Of a stretch of 9,002 nt of DNA, positions 7,742-9,002 are shown piece by piece (positions within the stretch are counted from its first letter, which is position 1; every line of letters begins with the position of its first letter). Below the pieces are notes generated by a model that searched no databases, was not told the origin of the DNA, and saw only the letters and a list, made by a program, of their open reading frames with translations. The translations under genes were made by a program, and so were the position numbers. The stretch is from Rhodoferax sp. Its GTDB lineage: Bacteria; Pseudomonadota; Gammaproteobacteria; Burkholderiales; Burkholderiaceae_C. The stretch lies in NCBI GenBank assembly GCA_028292305.1, contig JAQGMQ010000195.1, positions 1 to 9,002 of the forward strand, written 5' to 3'.

Positions 7742-8723
7742 ATCGTTTTAGTTTCGGGTCGAACGCGTCGCGCAGGCCGTCGCCGAGCAGGTTGAACGCG
7801 AGCACCGTGATCAGGATGGCCAAGCCGGGCAGGGTCACCACCCACCAGGCGCGCAGCACGAATTCGCGGGCGTCGGCCAGCATCGTGCCCCACTCGGGCG
7901 ACGGCGGCTGGGCACCCAGACCGAGGAAGCCGAGCGCGGCCGCATCGAGGATGGCGGTGGACACGCCGAGCGAGGCCTGCACGATCAGCGGCGCGGTGCA
8001 GTTGGGCAGGATCTCGCTGAACATCAGGCGGATGCGGCTCGCGCCGTTCATGCGCGCGGCGGTCACGTAGTCGCGCGACACCTCGGCAATGACGGCGGCG
8101 CGGGTGATGCGCACATAGTGCGGCAGCACCACCACGGCCACGGCCAGCATGGCGTTCATCAGCCCCGGGCCGAGGATGGCCACGATGACGATGGCCAGCA
8201 GCAGGCTCGGCAGCGTGAGGATGATGTCCATCAGCCGCATCACGGCGATCTCGAAGATGCCGCGGAAGAAGCCGGTCAGCAGGCCCAGCACCGTGCCCAC
8301 GATGACCGAGATGGCCACCACCGCCACGCCGATCACCAGCGACAGCCGTGCGCCGTGCATCAGGCGCGAGAGGATGTCGCGGCCGATGGCGTCGGTGCCC
8401 AGCAGGTGGGCGGTGCTGCCGCCTTCCTGCCAGAACGGCGGCTTGAGGAAGACGGTGTTGTCGGTCACGTTGGGCGCATAGGGCGCGATCCACGGCGCCA
8501 GCAGTGCCACCAGCAGCACGAAGACCACGATGACCAGGCCGGCCACCGCGCCGTTGTTGGCGCTGAAATAATTCCAGAATTCACGCAGCGGATGCGGCGG
8601 CGTTGGCGGACGATGAGCCCCCACGCTCGGCACTGCGTGTCCTCCCGGCCCCCCGAGGGCGGTGTCGGCCTGCTTGGGGCGGCCCGGCGCTGGCCGGTCG
8701 GCGACGTTGTTGGAGCTTGTCAT
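7740..8723 (-). CDS. dppC: dipeptide ABC transporter permease DppC
   Basis: A 327-residue inner-membrane permease that forms the translocation channel with DppB. Hydrophobic segments lie at about 59-82, 126-152, 165-187, 189-206, 246-270 and 292-313, the six-helix layout of the family. The cytoplasmic EAA loop that contacts the ATPases is at 221-241 (TAARMNGASRIRLMF, then EILPN). HLLGTDAIGRD, PHYVRITRAAV and AFNLLGDGLRD are DppC hallmarks. From LREFWNYF onward it follows E. coli DppC closely, but the segment before it is about 27 residues longer, rich in Pro, Gly and Ala, and encoded by a GC-rich repeat-like stretch (about 8616-8700). The ATG at 8723 is the only Met before the conserved part. 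It starts one base after the dppB stop without a clear Shine-Dalgarno site, so it probably depends on coupling to dppB. The dppD site overlaps its end. Confidence 0.93.
   Translation of the reverse strand: MTSSNNVADRPAPGRPKQADTALGGPGGHAVPSVGAHRPPTPPHPLREFWNYFSANNGAVAGLVIVVFVLLVALLAPWIAPYAPNVTDNTVFLKPPFWQEGGSTAHLLGTDAIGRDILSRLMHGARLSLVIGVAVVAISVIVGTVLGLLTGFFRGIFEIAVMRLMDIILTLPSLLLAIVIVAILGPGLMNAMLAVAVVVLPHYVRITRAAVIAEVSRDYVTAARMNGASRIRLMFSEILPNCTAPLIVQASLGVSTAILDAAALGFLGLGAQPPSPEWGTMLADAREFVLRAWWVVTLPGLAILITVLAFNLLGDGLRDAFDPKLKR
8616..8700. repeat. GC-rich repeat-like element inside the 5' end of dppC
   Basis: This stretch holds an imperfect inverted repeat, CCGGCCCCCC (8645-8654) against GGGGCGGCCCGG (8676-8687), and a smaller one, CCGGC/GCCGG, at its right end. 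The wording CCCCCCGAGGG followed by CTTGGGGCGGCCCGGC resembles a repeat I remember as common between genes in Comamonadaceae genomes. It encodes about residues 8-36 of DppC, which is the part missing from E. coli DppC. The inverted repeat is seen; membership of a repeat family is recalled and not checked. Confidence 0.5.
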
Positions 8724-8724
8724 A

Positions 8725-9002
8725 TCAGTGCTGGTGCCGAATGCGCGGATTGATGATGCCGTAGGTCAGGTCGACCAGCAGGTTGACGGCCATGACGACC
8801 GTGCCCAAGAGCAGCATGCCGCCCTGCAGCACCGGGTAGTCGCGCCGGCTGATGGCTTCGATGAGCCACTTGCCGACGCCCGGCCACGAGAAGATTGTCT
8901 CGGTCAGGATGGCGCCGGTGAACAACACGCCGACCTGCAGGCCGATCACGGTGACCACGGGAATCAACGCATTGCGCAGGCCGTGCAGGGCGACCACGCG
9001 CA
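8725..9002 (-). CDS. dppB: dipeptide ABC transporter permease DppB, C-terminal part
   Basis: The last 92 codons of a permease gene that enters from the right edge; about three quarters of the usual length of near 340 residues lies outside the window. The visible part begins in the EAA-loop end (HGLRNALIPVVTVIGLQVG) and contains TETIFSWPGVGKWLIEAI and RDYPVLQGG, then a final membrane segment (LLLGTVVMAVNLLVDLTYG) and the cytoplasmic end NPRIRHQH. These match E. coli DppB nearly word for word as I recall it. The open frame can be made to start at a GTG (8997), but that is internal to the gene, not a real start. Its TGA is one base before the dppC ATG, which places it first among the visible operon genes. 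Confidence 0.92.
   Translation of the reverse strand, partial: RVVALHGLRNALIPVVTVIGLQVGVLFTGAILTETIFSWPGVGKWLIEAISRRDYPVLQGGMLLLGTVVMAVNLLVDLTYGIINPRIRHQH

Overview
This window looks like a piece of a high-GC betaproteobacterial chromosome, most likely Burkholderiales of the Comamonadaceae type. The reasons are the GC-rich codon use, the close match of the transporter proteins to the proteobacterial dipeptide (Dpp) system, and a GC-rich repeat in dppC that resembles intergenic repeats I remember from that family. The taxonomic call is an inference from memory, not from a search.

Layout. Positions 1-270 hold no gene I can support, only a small hairpin. Three genes and one interrupted gene follow on the + strand: an NAD(P)-dependent extended SDR / dihydroflavonol-reductase-like protein (271-1290); a membrane- or lipid-anchored metallo-beta-lactamase-fold hydrolase that overlaps it by one base and is broken by an in-frame amber codon at 1455-1457 (1290-2558); a MarR-family regulator (2611-3081); and a beta-class carbonic anhydrase (3153-3698). 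A strong bidirectional hairpin terminator (3755-3778) separates these from a convergent minus-strand block. Read 5'->3' on the minus strand, that block is dppB (C-terminal 92 codons only, running off the right edge), dppC, dppD, dppF and, after a 169-bp gap, dppA. It encodes a complete ABC importer for dipeptides or similar small substrates, apart from the part of dppB outside the window.

How the parts work together. DppA would bind the peptide in the periplasm, DppB and DppC form the membrane channel, and DppD and DppF hydrolyse ATP. The B-C-D-F genes are tightly packed (1-bp gap, 11-bp gap, 4-bp overlap), so they are almost certainly co-transcribed. dppA lies at the distal end instead of first, with a candidate promoter of its own and a hairpin plus T-run in its leader. 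The marR gene appears to repress itself: a 20-bp palindrome fills the spacer of its promoter, and a near-identical copy in inverted orientation lies between marR and the carbonic anhydrase gene, suggesting a small two-site regulon.

I did not find an obviously new multi-gene system. The best points for a second look are the paired MarR operators with a probably leaderless marR transcript, the amber-interrupted hydrolase, the missing cluster cysteine in DppD, and the repeat-derived N-terminal tail of DppC.
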